A stretch of DNA of 64,000 bases from Bacteroidia bacterium (GTDB lineage Bacteria; Bacteroidota; Bacteroidia; Chitinophagales; Chitinophagaceae), in contig JAUIBA010000019.1 in assembly GCA_030427635.1 (NCBI GenBank), positions 1 through 64,000 of the forward strand. Direction: 5' to 3'. A program made the translations under genes and the position numbers. Below the pieces are notes generated by a model. It saw nothing but the letters and a program-made list of their open reading frames with translations, searched no databases and was not told where the DNA came from. Shown in pieces: positions 6,477-15,960 of this stretch (positions within the stretch are counted from its first letter, which is position 1; each line of letters starts with the position of its first letter).

Positions 6477-7397
6477 TCAATGAAGGGTATTGATAGCCGC
6501 CGGATATTGACGTAGTATCTTCTCGGCAAATGCTTGCATAATCGCTATGCCATTGTAGTTTATTTTTTCAGGCACATCGGTTATTTTATGATAGTCTTCA
6601 TGCAGGCCTGTCGTGAGTGATAAGCACCTTACGCCAGATGCTGCAAATGTTTTACAGTCGGTCTGAAATATTCGCTCTGGCTCGTCGGTATATACTACTC
6701 CGCCCACCAGCGGACCGAGTTTTTCTCCTGTTGTATCTGGTATAGCAGGCTGGCTGTAAATAGTTACTGCATGTGAGCGTGCATCCATTCTCCCCGCCAT
6801 GTCAAAGTTCAGGGCCATACATACAGGGGGGAAATGTTCCCTGCAATAATCATGGAATGCTCCGGAGCCAAACAGGCCAGGCTCGTGAGCCGCATAGCTC
6901 ACCAGTATATAGTTGTAAGTAGGTTGTCGCCATTTTTTGTAGCGCTGTGCAAGCCCCATCAGTAATGCTACTCCTGAGGCATTATCATCTGCACCGGGAT
7001 GAATACCACTCTTTCCCAGACTACGGGAGCGGCCACTGCCCATGCCCAGATGGTCGTAGTGGGCGCTGATGAGTATGGTGCTGTCTGCATTGTTATTTAT
7101 ATAACAGTATATGTTGGATGCATTCCTGCTCGTTATGCTATCTGTAGGGCGAAAGGAAAACTTCTGTATCTGAGGATTAAATCCTGCCTTGGAAAACCAT
7201 TCACTTACCATAGCCCCGGCCTGCTGTTCATACACAGTCCCTGCTTCGCGCCCCTGTAGTGTATCTGCACATAAGGCGTTAATAACATGGCGGTATTGCC
7301 GCATTGTTTTACCTGGCATTTGTGCGTAGCTGGCTACAGTACATTCTGCTAAAAGAATGATTCCGTATATCAGATATCTCGTCAGGCGTTGCTGCAT
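6477..7397 (-). CDS. M28-family peptidase with altered catalytic position
   Basis: The protein is 306 residues with an N-terminal signal sequence ending near ASYAQ, so it is exported. The M28 metal-binding motifs are visible: SAHYDHLG (His113), PGADDNASG (Asp137), E172, NFDMAG (Asp199) and a late GLHEDYHKITD (His). The motif that normally reads AAEE.GL (catalytic Glu then metal-binding Glu) is AAHEPGL here. The ligand Glu172 is kept, but the position of the general base is His171. Either the enzyme uses a different base or it is a binding protein. A perfect -7 element (TACTTTTG) ends 11 nt upstream of the ATG, giving a very short leader. It stands alone and converges on the GT61 gene. Confidence 0.85.
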   Translation of the reverse strand: MQQRLTRYLIYGIILLAECTVASYAQMPGKTMRQYRHVINALCADTLQGREAGTVYEQQAGAMVSEWFSKAGFNPQIQKFSFRPTDSITSRNASNIYCYINNNADSTILISAHYDHLGMGSGRSRSLGKSGIHPGADDNASGVALLMGLAQRYKKWRQPTYNYILVSYAAHEPGLFGSGAFHDYCREHFPPVCMALNFDMAGRMDARSHAVTIYSQPAIPDTTGEKLGPLVGGVVYTDEPERIFQTDCKTFAASGVRCLSLTTGLHEDYHKITDVPEKINYNGIAIMQAFAEKILRQYPAAINTLH

Positions 7398-7408
7398 ATT
7401 CGCTACTT

Positions 7409-7416
7409 CAAAAGTA
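7409..7416 (-). promoter_or_regulatory. -7 element of the M28 peptidase gene
   Basis: The minus strand reads TACTTTTG, a perfect match to TAnnTTTG, ending 11 nt before the ATG. The predicted mRNA leader would be only a few bases. No good TTTG -33 element was found. Confidence 0.5.
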
Positions 7417-7446
7417 TCTTAAAATGGTGGGTGTTGATGCATATAT

Positions 7447-7483
7447 AATGAAAAGAGGCTGCCGCATTGCACGACAGCCTCTG
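7447..7483 (-). terminator. Intrinsic terminator of the tail-fibre-like gene
   Basis: On the minus strand AGAGGCTG-(13 nt)-CAGCCTCT is followed by TTTCATT. It lies about 30 bp after the stop codon of the 1055-aa gene. Confidence 0.6.
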
Positions 7484-7510
7484 TATGGAAGATAAACCGG
7501 AATATCTCGA

Positions 7511-10500
7511 TTAATCTCTTGGAGCTTCTGGCTCTTTGTTACGCTTTGGATTGAGCGCTTCAGGATAGTTGCTATTCGTCTGCAGTGAATGACCATCCCA
7601 CCAGAGACCTTCTGCATTATGCTTACGGTCAGCATCATTAAACATTACGCGGGATATATCGCTGTTGAAAGAAGATGACTTCAGGAACTGTGGAACTGCT
7701 TTTGTTTCAGCATCCACACGGTTACCTACAGCTATCCAGGAAAGCTGTACTGAAGAGTTGCCATCTGCCAGCTCACGTACCGTAAACCCTGTTTTGTCTA
7801 CTGACTCAATGTATACACCGTGGCACTGACCCATTGGGGTTATTGTAACCGCAGGAATTTCGCCCAGCATTTTAGCATACTGCTCATTGAACTCTATGCG
7901 TACCGAGCCATCAGAAAGACGGGCAGTACCCTTGTCATATACTACCGGATTAGGAGATGTTGATGAATAAGTAGGAATTACTTCGTCACCTACATTTACC
8001 ATTTCTATGTTACGGCCTGATGTATAAACATCACCTATGTTATACGATGCAAACAGTTCACCTGAGTTAAGCTGTCCTACTACAGTACCTTTTGATATAG
8101 AACCAACCATACCAAAGAAACCACCACCTACACCGGCATCCATTTCAGATGCTGCGAAGCCGGAGCCTGTAGCATATGATGATGTACCATAAACACCATA
8201 TGTAGACGAACCACTGTTTTTGTAACCAAGTGAGCCCCAATATGAGCCACCCTGATAACCACCCATAGTACCACCGCAACGGCCGTAGTCATTGTAGTTG
8301 TAACCTGCTATACCGAAAGTATACTGATCACCCCAGTAGCAGTATGCGCCTATGCCACGATTAGTACCGGTTTGGCTGTAGGATGTACCATTGTTTGCAG
8401 ATGAGCGGGTACGGTATGCATAGATTGCTGACTGGCCGTCTGTAGTTCCTGTTTCGCTCCTGTATGAATAGAAGTTATAGTTTGATGAAGGAGAAGTACC
8501 TATAGAAGCACTTGTTCCATTATCACGTATTACAGAGTTACCAACAGATGTTGTACCCGTAAAGCGTACCATGTAGCCACTGGTACCACTGCCGGAAACA
8601 CCTGCAGGTGGTACAGAAGCCCAGGTACCATCACCACGCCAGAAAGTGGATGCCGATGCACTGGTGCCACCATTGAGTCTGCTTACAGGAAGGTTACCAC
8701 TCACATCTGTACCCAGGTTTACCGCACCAAATGTTGGTGCACCTGATGGGTTACCATGTAATACAGTAGAAGTTGTACCGCTGTTACCCAGTACCGGAGC
8801 TGTGCCGGCCGATGTTACACGACCTTTTGCATCTACGGTAAGGGTAGGTATCTGTGTACCGCTGCCATAGCTGCCCGCACCTACACCAGATGCTGCCAGT
8901 GTGGGGTTAGGATAGCTGCCTGCCAGGTCGCCACCGGCTGCACCACTTGCAGTAGGTACATCCCATGTATTATCACCACGCAGGAAGCTGCCTGCACCCG
9001 GTGTGCCTGTAGCGCTCAGGTCTGTTACGCCTATGCTGCCTGCAAGGTTCAGTTTGCTGTAGTCTATTGCTGCAGCTGCATTTACATCATCATTTGTGAT
9101 GCTGCCATCCTGTATTTTATCAGTGTTAACAGCATTATTGGCTATGCCTGGGTTAGGATATGTGCCTGTCAGGTCACCTCCAGCAGCGCCACCTGGCGTT
9201 ACACCGGATATAGTCACATTGCCTGCAGATGTTACACGGCCTTTTGAATCTACAGATATAGCTGGCACCTGAGTAGCATTACCATATGCCCCTGCTGTAA
9301 CACCAGATGTTGCCAGCGATGGGTTAGGATATGTGCCTGCAAGGTCGCCGCCTGCTGCACCACCCGGCGTTACACCGGATATCGTTACATTACCTGCCGA
9401 TGTTACGCGTCCTTTTGTATCCACTGATATAGCAGGTACCTGAGTAGCGTTACCATATGCCCCTGCTGTTACACCCGATGATGCGAGTGAAGGATTGGGA
9501 TATGTACCGGCCAGGTCGCCACCAGCAGCACCACCTGGCGTTACGCCCGATATGGTCACATTGCCCGCTGCTGTGATACGGCCTTTACTGTCTACAGTAT
9601 AGGCTGGCACCTGAGTCGCATTACCATAGCTGCCTGCTGTAACACCTGTAGTGGTCAGGTCTGGTGCCGGATATGTTCCTGTGAGGTCGCCACCGGCTGC
9701 ACCACCTGGCTCTACGCCCTGTATAGTCACATTGCCTGCTGCTGTTATGCGTCCTTTGGTATCTACAGTATAAGATGGTACCTGAGTAGCACTACCATAG
9801 TTACCCGCAGCAACACCAGATGTGGCCAGCGATGGGTTAGGATACGTACCGGCAAGGTCACCACCCGCAGCACCACCTGGCTCTACGCCCTGGATGGTAA
9901 CGTTAGAGGCAGATATTATACGTCCTTTGGTATCTACAGTGTAAGACGGTACCTGAGTAGCATTACCATAGTTACCAGCAGTAACACCGGTTGCTATCAT
10001 TTCAGGTGCAGGATAAGTACCGGTGAGGTCGCCACCTGCATTACCGCCAGGTTCTGTACCCCATATGGTTACATTTCCGGCAGTTGTTACCCGGCCTTTA
10101 CTGTCTACAGTATAGCTGGGTACTTCTGTATGGCTACCGTAGCTACCCGCAGTTACGCCCGATGCTGCCAGATCCGGATTAGGATACATGCCGGTGAGGT
10201 CGCCACCCGCATTACCTCCAGGCTCTACACCTACTATTGTAGTATTACCTACTGAGGTTACACGTCCTTTTTCATCTACTGTAAATGCTGGCACCTGAGT
10301 AGCATTACCATAGCTACCTGCAGTAACACCTGTAGTAGTAAGCTCAGGATTGGGGTAAGCACCTGTAAGGTCACCGCCTGCTGATGTATAGAAGTTCAGA
10401 CTCTGCCATACAGCGCCATCATAAAAATAGAAGCCTGTCTGGCCGTCGGTCTGAAACACAAGGAGACCTTTAGCCGGAGTTGCTATCAGCGAGCGCTGCG

Positions 10501-10678
10501 TAGCAGTCATTCTGGGAACGAGTACACCCTGTGTTGTTGATGTCATATCAAGAACCGCGCTTGGATGTGCTGCAGCGCCGGTTGCGTTCATGGACACGCC
10601 CTGTTGTGCCAGAACCTTTTCAGATCCAAAGAGGGCGAAGGCCGACATGGCAAGAATGGATAGTTGTATTCTTTTCAT
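7511..10678 (-). CDS. Secreted tail-fibre-like surface protein with tandem 57-residue repeats
   Basis: The 1055-residue protein starts with a signal peptide ([25 protein letters not shown]). It has an N-terminal segment often seen at the start of large Bacteroidota surface fibres ([18 protein letters not shown]..., then [18 protein letters not shown]). Seven tandem repeats of about 57 residues follow. Each carries AGGDL.GTYPNP, GVTAG.YG.AT.VP, VD.KGR and a closing GV.PGG. Two divergent repeat remnants come next, interrupted by [13 protein letters not shown] and [12 protein letters not shown] segments that resemble phage tail-fibre modules. The C-terminal part is glycine/tyrosine/serine-rich and then forms a compact beta domain (from about residue 890). 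No T9SS sorting domain and no S74 chaperone motif were seen. It probably forms a trimeric fibre or adhesin on the cell surface. The repeats are highly similar in DNA, which invites recombination. Confidence 0.75.
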   Translation of the reverse strand: MKRIQLSILAMSAFALFGSEKVLAQQGVSMNATGAAAHPSAVLDMTSTTQGVLVPRMTATQRSLIATPAKGLLVFQTDGQTGFYFYDGAVWQSLNFYTSAGGDLTGAYPNPELTTTGVTAGSYGNATQVPAFTVDEKGRVTSVGNTTIVGVEPGGNAGGDLTGMYPNPDLAASGVTAGSYGSHTEVPSYTVDSKGRVTTAGNVTIWGTEPGGNAGGDLTGTYPAPEMIATGVTAGNYGNATQVPSYTVDTKGRIISASNVTIQGVEPGGAAGGDLAGTYPNPSLATSGVAAGNYGSATQVPSYTVDTKGRITAAGNVTIQGVEPGGAAGGDLTGTYPAPDLTTTGVTAGSYGNATQVPAYTVDSKGRITAAGNVTISGVTPGGAAGGDLAGTYPNPSLASSGVTAGAYGNATQVPAISVDTKGRVTSAGNVTISGVTPGGAAGGDLAGTYPNPSLATSGVTAGAYGNATQVPAISVDSKGRVTSAGNVTISGVTPGGAAGGDLTGTYPNPGIANNAVNTDKIQDGSITNDDVNAAAAIDYSKLNLAGSIGVTDLSATGTPGAGSFLRGDNTWDVPTASGAAGGDLAGSYPNPTLAASGVGAGSYGSGTQIPTLTVDAKGRVTSAGTAPVLGNSGTTSTVLHGNPSGAPTFGAVNLGTDVSGNLPVSRLNGGTSASASTFWRGDGTWASVPPAGVSGSGTSGYMVRFTGTTSVGNSVIRDNGTSASIGTSPSSNYNFYSYRSETGTTDGQSAIYAYRTRSSANNGTSYSQTGTNRGIGAYCYWGDQYTFGIAGYNYNDYGRCGGTMGGYQGGSYWGSLGYKNSGSSTYGVYGTSSYATGSGFAASEMDAGVGGGFFGMVGSISKGTVVGQLNSGELFASYNIGDVYTSGRNIEMVNVGDEVIPTYSSTSPNPVVYDKGTARLSDGSVRIEFNEQYAKMLGEIPAVTITPMGQCHGVYIESVDKTGFTVRELADGNSSVQLSWIAVGNRVDAETKAVPQFLKSSSFNSDISRVMFNDADRKHNAEGLWWDGHSLQTNSNYPEALNPKRNKEPEAPRD
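8930..10385 (-). repeat. In-frame tandem repeat array (171-bp units)
   Basis: This is the DNA underlying the repeats of the tail-fibre-like gene. Seven adjacent units of about 171 bp are followed by two decayed units. Neighbouring units 6 and 7 in the protein are almost identical, suggesting recent duplication or gene conversion. The array is coding and not a CRISPR. Confidence 0.75.
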
Positions 10679-10727
10679 ATCATTATAGTTTATAATTATT
10701 TAATTATTTTGTTTTATTGTTGCTTAT

Positions 10728-12464
10728 TTAATTTCCTACTACTACATGGAATGTGGCTTTTTCGCCATTAGCAGACAGACTGAGTATATAAGTACCACGT
10801 GCTACATTACCCAGTTCTATTTCAGTATCTATCTTTCCGGCAATAACCTGCACGTTTTTCTGATATACTGTTTGTCCCAGCATGTTGGTAATTTCAGCAG
10901 TTACCTGGTTGAGATTGCTCATGTCAAATGTGCCTCTGATAGTGAACTTTCCGTTGTTAGGATTGGGCATGATACCGATATTGGCACCTGCTATCAGATT
11001 TTTAATGCTGGCACTATTTACATTCATCATTACAGAGTTAAATGTAGAAAGTGCACATATGCCACTGCCTATTACCTCGCAGGATACTACATCTCCATTT
11101 TCAAAACTGTTGCTGGTGTAGGTAGCAGATGTTTCCCCGTTTACAGCAATTCCGTTTTTCATCCATTGGAACTTTGGTGAGGGTCCGGCATCGCTTACCT
11201 GTGCGGTAAGTGTAACTGTTTCCCCTTTATTGATACTGGTAGAAGGATCAGCAGAGATATTTACTACAGGTATAAACGGATCATCAACAGTCATATTTGT
11301 AGTAGCATCTGTGGTAGGAGAAGCCGGACATGGTATGCTGGATGTCATTGTTACCTTTACTACATCCCCGTTTGCAGGTATGTAAGAAAAGTCAGGTCCT
11401 GATGTGGACATTGCAGAACTGTTCACATACCATACATAACCAGGTGTTGTACCACCATTCTCAGGTGTAGCTGTAAAGGATACCCTTGTACCTTTACATA
11501 CATGCATTCCTGGTGCTGATGTGACATCTACACTGGTAGCTAGTATTGGATTGATTACTACATCTGCACTGCCTTCAGGGCCCCAGCAGCCTGCTACAGA
11601 GCGGGAGCGGAAGTAATAAGTACCTGATGCATCAATAGTAGCAGTATCAAGTGCCTGCACTGTAGATGTGCCTGCAGCTGTTGTGCCCTGATAGTAGATA
11701 GTACCACCACTACCACCGGATGCCAGAATTGTAGCTTCGCCACAGTGTGCACCACTACCCGATACTGTTACAGCATCTGGTATGCCGGTTATCTCCAGCA
11801 GTACACCCGGGGTGTAGTCTTCATACGAGCTGTTGGTAGTAGTAAGCTTGCACCTGAAATACGTATCCGCCGTTACCATAGGTGAGTAGGTGTCAGCGTT
11901 TGCTCCCGGTATGTCATTCCATGTCATGTTGTCATCTGACGATTGCCATTGATATGAAACAACAGGTCCTGAAACATTTAACGACAGCGTGGCAGAATAG
12001 GACGGACATGGCCCTGTCGTGACGCTGGGGGCTGTAACCAATCCCTGTACCGTACCCGTAAGCTTACCAGACACTACCATGTTGGCAAGCGGACTGAGGT
12101 CCGATCTCAGGAAGAGATTGTTGTTGGCATTTACATTGCCAGAAATAATGTTTGCGGTATTTTTTACCGACACAAGGGAAAAGAATCTGGACAAACCTGT
12201 GTTGTCAATGTTCAGATTGTTCAAAGTAGTAATGCCGCTCCCCGACACATCAACTCCGCCTATGAAATTAAGGGATCCCGTAGTATCTGTGTAGGTCCCA
12301 AAGTTTACCAGGCTGCCTCCTCTCATTGAGACTTGCATGTTTTCGGAATGTATTTGCATTCCCGAGCCGATGATGAAATAGGATTGAGCTTTGACTTCCT
12401 TTGAAACTCCCGTTAAGGTGGCTGCGGCTATTGCGGCATAACCAGATAAGTAACGAATTTTCAT
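10728..12464 (-). CDS. T9SS type A cargo protein with Ig-like domains
   Basis: The 578-residue product has an N-terminal signal (MKIRYLSGYAAIAAATLTGVSKEVKAQ). A beta-rich N-terminal region follows with GMQIHSENM and LNNLNIDNTG, a pattern seen in Bacteroidota surface proteins. Next come several Ig/PKD-like domains with the SYQWQSSDDNMTWNDIPGA type of motif and another FQWMKNGIAVNGE. The C-terminal 80 residues are a type A T9SS sorting domain (IMPNPNNGKFTIRG, then GNVARGTYILSLSANGEKATFHVVVGN). It is expected to be exported by the Sec system, crossed over the outer membrane by T9SS and attached to the cell surface or released. The ligand is unknown. It lies upstream of the tail-fibre-like gene on the same strand with a 49-bp gap, so the two may be co-transcribed. 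Confidence 0.88.
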   Translation of the reverse strand: MKIRYLSGYAAIAAATLTGVSKEVKAQSYFIIGSGMQIHSENMQVSMRGGSLVNFGTYTDTTGSLNFIGGVDVSGSGITTLNNLNIDNTGLSRFFSLVSVKNTANIISGNVNANNNLFLRSDLSPLANMVVSGKLTGTVQGLVTAPSVTTGPCPSYSATLSLNVSGPVVSYQWQSSDDNMTWNDIPGANADTYSPMVTADTYFRCKLTTTNSSYEDYTPGVLLEITGIPDAVTVSGSGAHCGEATILASGGSGGTIYYQGTTAAGTSTVQALDTATIDASGTYYFRSRSVAGCWGPEGSADVVINPILATSVDVTSAPGMHVCKGTRVSFTATPENGGTTPGYVWYVNSSAMSTSGPDFSYIPANGDVVKVTMTSSIPCPASPTTDATTNMTVDDPFIPVVNISADPSTSINKGETVTLTAQVSDAGPSPKFQWMKNGIAVNGETSATYTSNSFENGDVVSCEVIGSGICALSTFNSVMMNVNSASIKNLIAGANIGIMPNPNNGKFTIRGTFDMSNLNQVTAEITNMLGQTVYQKNVQVIAGKIDTEIELGNVARGTYILSLSANGEKATFHVVVGN

Positions 12465-13007
12465 AAAAGATTAACAATTTTGCTCTATTTCAAAGCTAAT
12501 ATTAATTTTTAGTGAAAAAAAACGAGACAGATTAACTAGAATATAATGTTTAAAATATTTTAATGAATACTCTTTTTTATCATTTTGGTTAATATTCTTC
12601 AGTTAATGTTTAACACCGGTGAGTATCGGGCATTACGAATTGGTTTTCAGTTATATGTATTTGTCTTTCCTTTATTATTATTTTCATACGAAGTGTTTGT
12701 TTGCTTTAATTTAGGTTATCAAAAAGTTATTTACATTTAAATATATTTTTTATAAAATTCAAAAATGGTTATTTTTTCATCCATTTTTTGCCTCCAAATG
12801 AACTGAAATGAGGATTCATTAACCCGTAGATGAAAAAAATGGGTGTATTAACAGCTAATATGATGAAGAATGAAAATGCAGTATTATTCAGGTATGCCTG
12901 TACTAATCTTTAATGCTGGTTAAAGACATGTATTCAGGCAGTTCTCATTTTACTCCTGTAACAACGATACGGTTCTTATTGTTTAGATATAGAGGATTAC
13001 CATGGCC
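12465..13007. other. 543-bp AT-rich intergenic region
   Basis: It holds the promoter of the T9SS cargo gene near its left end (minus strand TAGCTTTG at 12491-12498). The rest is AT-rich with no ORF, repeat module or strong hairpin that I could support. A weak ACCC..GGGT pairing around 12820-12845 is not convincing. Confidence 0.55.
12491..12498 (-). promoter_or_regulatory. -7 element of the T9SS cargo gene
   Basis: The minus strand reads TAGCTTTG, a perfect TAnnTTTG, 26 nt upstream of the ATG at 12464. The upstream stretch is T-rich but lacks an exact TTTG -33 element. Confidence 0.5.
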
Positions 13008-14711
13008 TTACTGCCGCTTGTAAATTTCATAGTCCTCACCGCCTTTATAAGCCAGAATGTAGTGCAGGCTTGCTTTGTAAGGCATGGGTTCATCAATACG
13101 TTTCACATAATAATTCTCCTTGCCACTGCTGCAGCGAGACACGGAAAAGCCTGATTTGCGGCAATGGTAAAAGAAATAAAAACTTTCAGGGGAACAGGCA
13201 ACAGAAGAATGAGGCTGCATTTTTGCAATGTCGTCCTTATGACTCCTGTAAATACCATTGACATCATTGGCATAGAGTACAAAGTTGACATTGTGTTGAT
13301 TATACCGTGCCAGGTATACACCATAAGCTGTAAGCGGTATGCAGAAAAGCGTTATAATGACAGATGTTGCTATATTCTTTTGCCGTATCAGTGATGATAG
13401 TCTTTGTACAAGGAAGAAAAGAGCATATGCGGAAAGTGCTATAGCAATGCTGAATTGTGTAATAAGCGTCCTGTGAAACGGGATATGCCTGATATACAGA
13501 CCAACGCCTACAAAACAAATACACATAGATATATGAAACAGTGCCAGTAGTTTGTCTGTGCGATAGTTAGAAAACAATAACACAACGGGAAGAAAGAAGA
13601 AAATATAGCTGCCTACTGTATCTGTATGGGCCAGGTAGGAGAAACAGTAGGCAATTATATCACGCATATAGGGCAATAAGTCAGGAATAAATGTTGCTAC
13701 ATCTGCTACCGGACGTACATATCTGTTACCAGACAGCGAATGACTGCCTGAAAAAAGAATGACAGGTAAATAAAAACACAGCACTGTGCAGATAACAATA
13801 ATGTGGCTGGTAAGCTGTTTCTTGACAGGAATGTCATTTTTTAATACCGGGATGGAAATGAATAGCAGCTGAGCCACATAAAAGTAAAACCAGGATGGAA
13901 TAAAGGCGAAGCCAAGGATATTTGCCCATATGAGGATGCGGGTGTTACCCTGTTGTGATACAGCAATGCCGGGAAGCGAACTAAAAGCCAGCCAGCCACA
14001 AAACAACTGGCATTCATACCCCCGTGCCTGTGCGCTCATACCCCAGGCAGTAAACTGGAGCGCTACGGGGATAACTGCTATAAAAGCGAATATGTGTTTA
14101 TGGGTAAGTCTTACAAGTAGCCGGAAGGCAACCACCATGCTACCCGCATATGCTGCTATGGAAATGATGCGACCGGTATTAATACTATTGTGCAGCCATG
14201 AAAAAAGGAGATTGTTGGTAAGGTTAAACAGAACATGATTATTAGGAAGCATGTAATAACTCCATGTTATAAATGGAGGCATTTCGGCACAGTTTACCGC
14301 AGAGAATATTTCATCATATGCAGGAGGCATGATTGTCCATTCATATATGGCTGCTGATGCCGCTGCAATTACAATTGCCCCTTCCCATATGTGTTGTTGT
14401 GTGAGATAGAGCCTGATTTTAGCCGGAAGTTCTTTTGTGTGATTATAAACGTTATATAATAATGTAGAAACAGCAGCGAGACCACCTGCGGCCCAGATAT
14501 TTCCTGAAGTTTTTACTTCCGGTGTAAAAAAGTTGCTACTCCATGTATCGCTGTTGTAAAAACAGGCCAGGGAAAGATACCACTCCTTCAGTGTGGTCCA
14601 TGAAAGTGACATGTAAAGAATACATCCGATACCAGCTATAATCAGAATAATGAATGGGATAAGCCGGATAGCCTGCCGAATCAGTTTCGGAATAGTGAGT
14701 GTGAAATGCAT
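13008..14711 (-). CDS. GT-C-like polytopic membrane protein (ArnT/PMT-like)
   Basis: This 567-residue protein has roughly 11-12 hydrophobic segments. After the first two or three helices comes a loop with MPPAYDEIFSAVNCAEMP, which includes an acidic DE pair in the position where GT-C glycosyltransferases keep their catalytic acidic motif. Then come LPNNHVLFNLTNNL and further helices, and a soluble C-terminal tail of about 80 residues (from about 485). This layout fits dolichyl/undecaprenyl-phosphate-sugar-dependent glycosyltransferases that modify lipids or proteins in the periplasm. The substrate is unknown, and sequence motifs alone do not prove transferase activity. It shares strand with the YdjM-like gene upstream, with a 72-bp gap containing the palindrome TAGCCCGGGCTA. 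Confidence 0.65.
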   Translation of the reverse strand: MHFTLTIPKLIRQAIRLIPFIILIIAGIGCILYMSLSWTTLKEWYLSLACFYNSDTWSSNFFTPEVKTSGNIWAAGGLAAVSTLLYNVYNHTKELPAKIRLYLTQQHIWEGAIVIAAASAAIYEWTIMPPAYDEIFSAVNCAEMPPFITWSYYMLPNNHVLFNLTNNLLFSWLHNSINTGRIISIAAYAGSMVVAFRLLVRLTHKHIFAFIAVIPVALQFTAWGMSAQARGYECQLFCGWLAFSSLPGIAVSQQGNTRILIWANILGFAFIPSWFYFYVAQLLFISIPVLKNDIPVKKQLTSHIIVICTVLCFYLPVILFSGSHSLSGNRYVRPVADVATFIPDLLPYMRDIIAYCFSYLAHTDTVGSYIFFFLPVVLLFSNYRTDKLLALFHISMCICFVGVGLYIRHIPFHRTLITQFSIAIALSAYALFFLVQRLSSLIRQKNIATSVIITLFCIPLTAYGVYLARYNQHNVNFVLYANDVNGIYRSHKDDIAKMQPHSSVACSPESFYFFYHCRKSGFSVSRCSSGKENYYVKRIDEPMPYKASLHYILAYKGGEDYEIYKRQ

Positions 14712-14783
14712 TTTCTTTCTGTACTTTCTCTATTTAGCAGGATTAACTATAGCCCGGGCTACTTATTGTATTTATGTGCTGTT

Positions 14784-15797
14784 TTATCTCTTACCCATTA
14801 TACGGGCAATAAAAAAACGAAATGTGTTAGTATTCCAGCCTTCAAAACGCCCTCTTTGTACTATAAGGTCATTGGCCGCAGGATATTGCGGGTAGTAATA
14901 GAATACGCAGCGGGCATCGGGATATTGCCATCCAAGTATTTCACCAAAGCGAAGGTCATTAAAAAGCAGGGTGTCGTTGCTCACAGATGCATAGTAGAAT
15001 CCGTTTGAGAATCTTTTCAGGTTTTGTATGTCCTTATCCTGGTCAAAAGCACGAAGCAGTGCGTCATTAACAGGTACGTAACGGAATGAGACAGGTTTAT
15101 TATCGTCCAGTATGGAGCGGTATCCTATAAGATATCCTGAATCTTTTCGGGCTACGATATACCAGAGCATGTTATTAAGTGGGGTAGGGGTACTGAAGTA
15201 ATCTGTATTGTCAGCCCCCATAGTATGTAGCTGCCGGTGAGCAAATGAGTCAATGCTGTTTTTGGCAATTACCCCCCATGCCAGATAACATGTACTGACC
15301 GATACTGCGATAGTAGCTATTATGCGTCTTTGGGTATTCCGTCCTGGTAGTAAGAATAATATAATGGTGCATAGTGCAGGCCATATTGTGTAAAGTGGGT
15401 CTGCTACAAACATGCTGTTAAATGATACCCGATAGTGACTAAAGGGTTCAAACCAGCCTGTACCGTAGGCGTTAAATGCATCCAGTATTATGTGTATACA
15501 CATCTGAATGGCCCAGAATAATGTCCATTTTAGTGGAGAAAGTATCTTTTTTTTGAAAAAAACATAAGATAAATAACCTGCCAGTGGGGAAAATAGCGCT
15601 ATAAACGTAAATGAATGGGTGAAGCCCCGGTGAGCCAGCAAATCGGATGTGAGGGGTAGAAAAAATGAAGCTAAAAAGTCTATGTCGGGAAAGCTGTTAG
15701 CCAGTGCCCCAATGATTAGCACTTTCTTACCCGCCTCTCTGCCTGCAATTAACTCTCCGGTACAGGCACCCAGTACAACATGAGTGAGCGAATCCAT
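14784..15797 (-). CDS. YdjM/LexA-binding-type membrane-bound metal-dependent hydrolase family protein
   Basis: The start MDSLTHVVLGACTGE and the following ANSFPDIDFL and LLAHRGFTHSF are the signature histidine/aspartate motifs of the PF04307 (YdjM) family. Several membrane helices follow, including CIHIILDAFNAYGTGWFEPF. Family members are annotated as membrane-bound metal-dependent hydrolases, with poorly known substrates. The soluble C-terminal 140 residues have no motif I recognise. The start at 15797 (ATG) is preferred over the TTG at 15806 because the TTG overlaps a perfect -7 element (TAACTTTG, minus strand 15804-15811). That would make the mRNA almost leaderless. Confidence 0.82.
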   Translation of the reverse strand: MDSLTHVVLGACTGELIAGREAGKKVLIIGALANSFPDIDFLASFFLPLTSDLLAHRGFTHSFTFIALFSPLAGYLSYVFFKKKILSPLKWTLFWAIQMCIHIILDAFNAYGTGWFEPFSHYRVSFNSMFVADPLYTIWPALCTIILFLLPGRNTQRRIIATIAVSVSTCYLAWGVIAKNSIDSFAHRQLHTMGADNTDYFSTPTPLNNMLWYIVARKDSGYLIGYRSILDDNKPVSFRYVPVNDALLRAFDQDKDIQNLKRFSNGFYYASVSNDTLLFNDLRFGEILGWQYPDARCVFYYYPQYPAANDLIVQRGRFEGWNTNTFRFFIARIMGKR

Positions 15798-15803
15798 TAA
15801 TAT

Positions 15804-15811
15804 CAAAGTTA
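15804..15811 (-). promoter_or_regulatory. -7 element of the YdjM-family gene
   Basis: TAACTTTG on the minus strand, a perfect TAnnTTTG, ends only 6 nt before the ATG. It decides the start codon and predicts a leaderless or nearly leaderless transcript. Confidence 0.5.
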
Positions 15812-15926
15812 GCTTTAAGCAGGCAATATGAAGTTATATAGGATAAATATGTCCCCCGACAGTCCACTTTAATAATATCCCCCGCATTTTCACGTACTTA
15901 TGTTCCGGTCAGATTATGTTTTGTTG

Positions 15927-15934
15927 TACTTTTA
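15927..15934 (+). promoter_or_regulatory. -7 element of the M13 peptidase gene
   Basis: TACTTTTA resembles TAnnTTTG with the last base changed. It lies after the track's first ATG (15916) and before the ATGs at 15949 and 15961, which argues that translation starts at one of the latter two. Confidence 0.35.
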
Positions 15935-15960
15935 CCGACTCAAAAAAAATGCGAAATAAA

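Noticed and set aside
8930-10385. Regular repeats that could be taken for CRISPR
   Set aside because: Units are about 171 bp, in frame and translate to a periodic protein motif without spacer-like variation. No cas gene is present.
14750-14761. Palindrome TAGCCCGGGCTA between two membrane-protein genes
   Set aside because: Too short and lacking a loop or T-tract. It could be an operator but nothing supports this.
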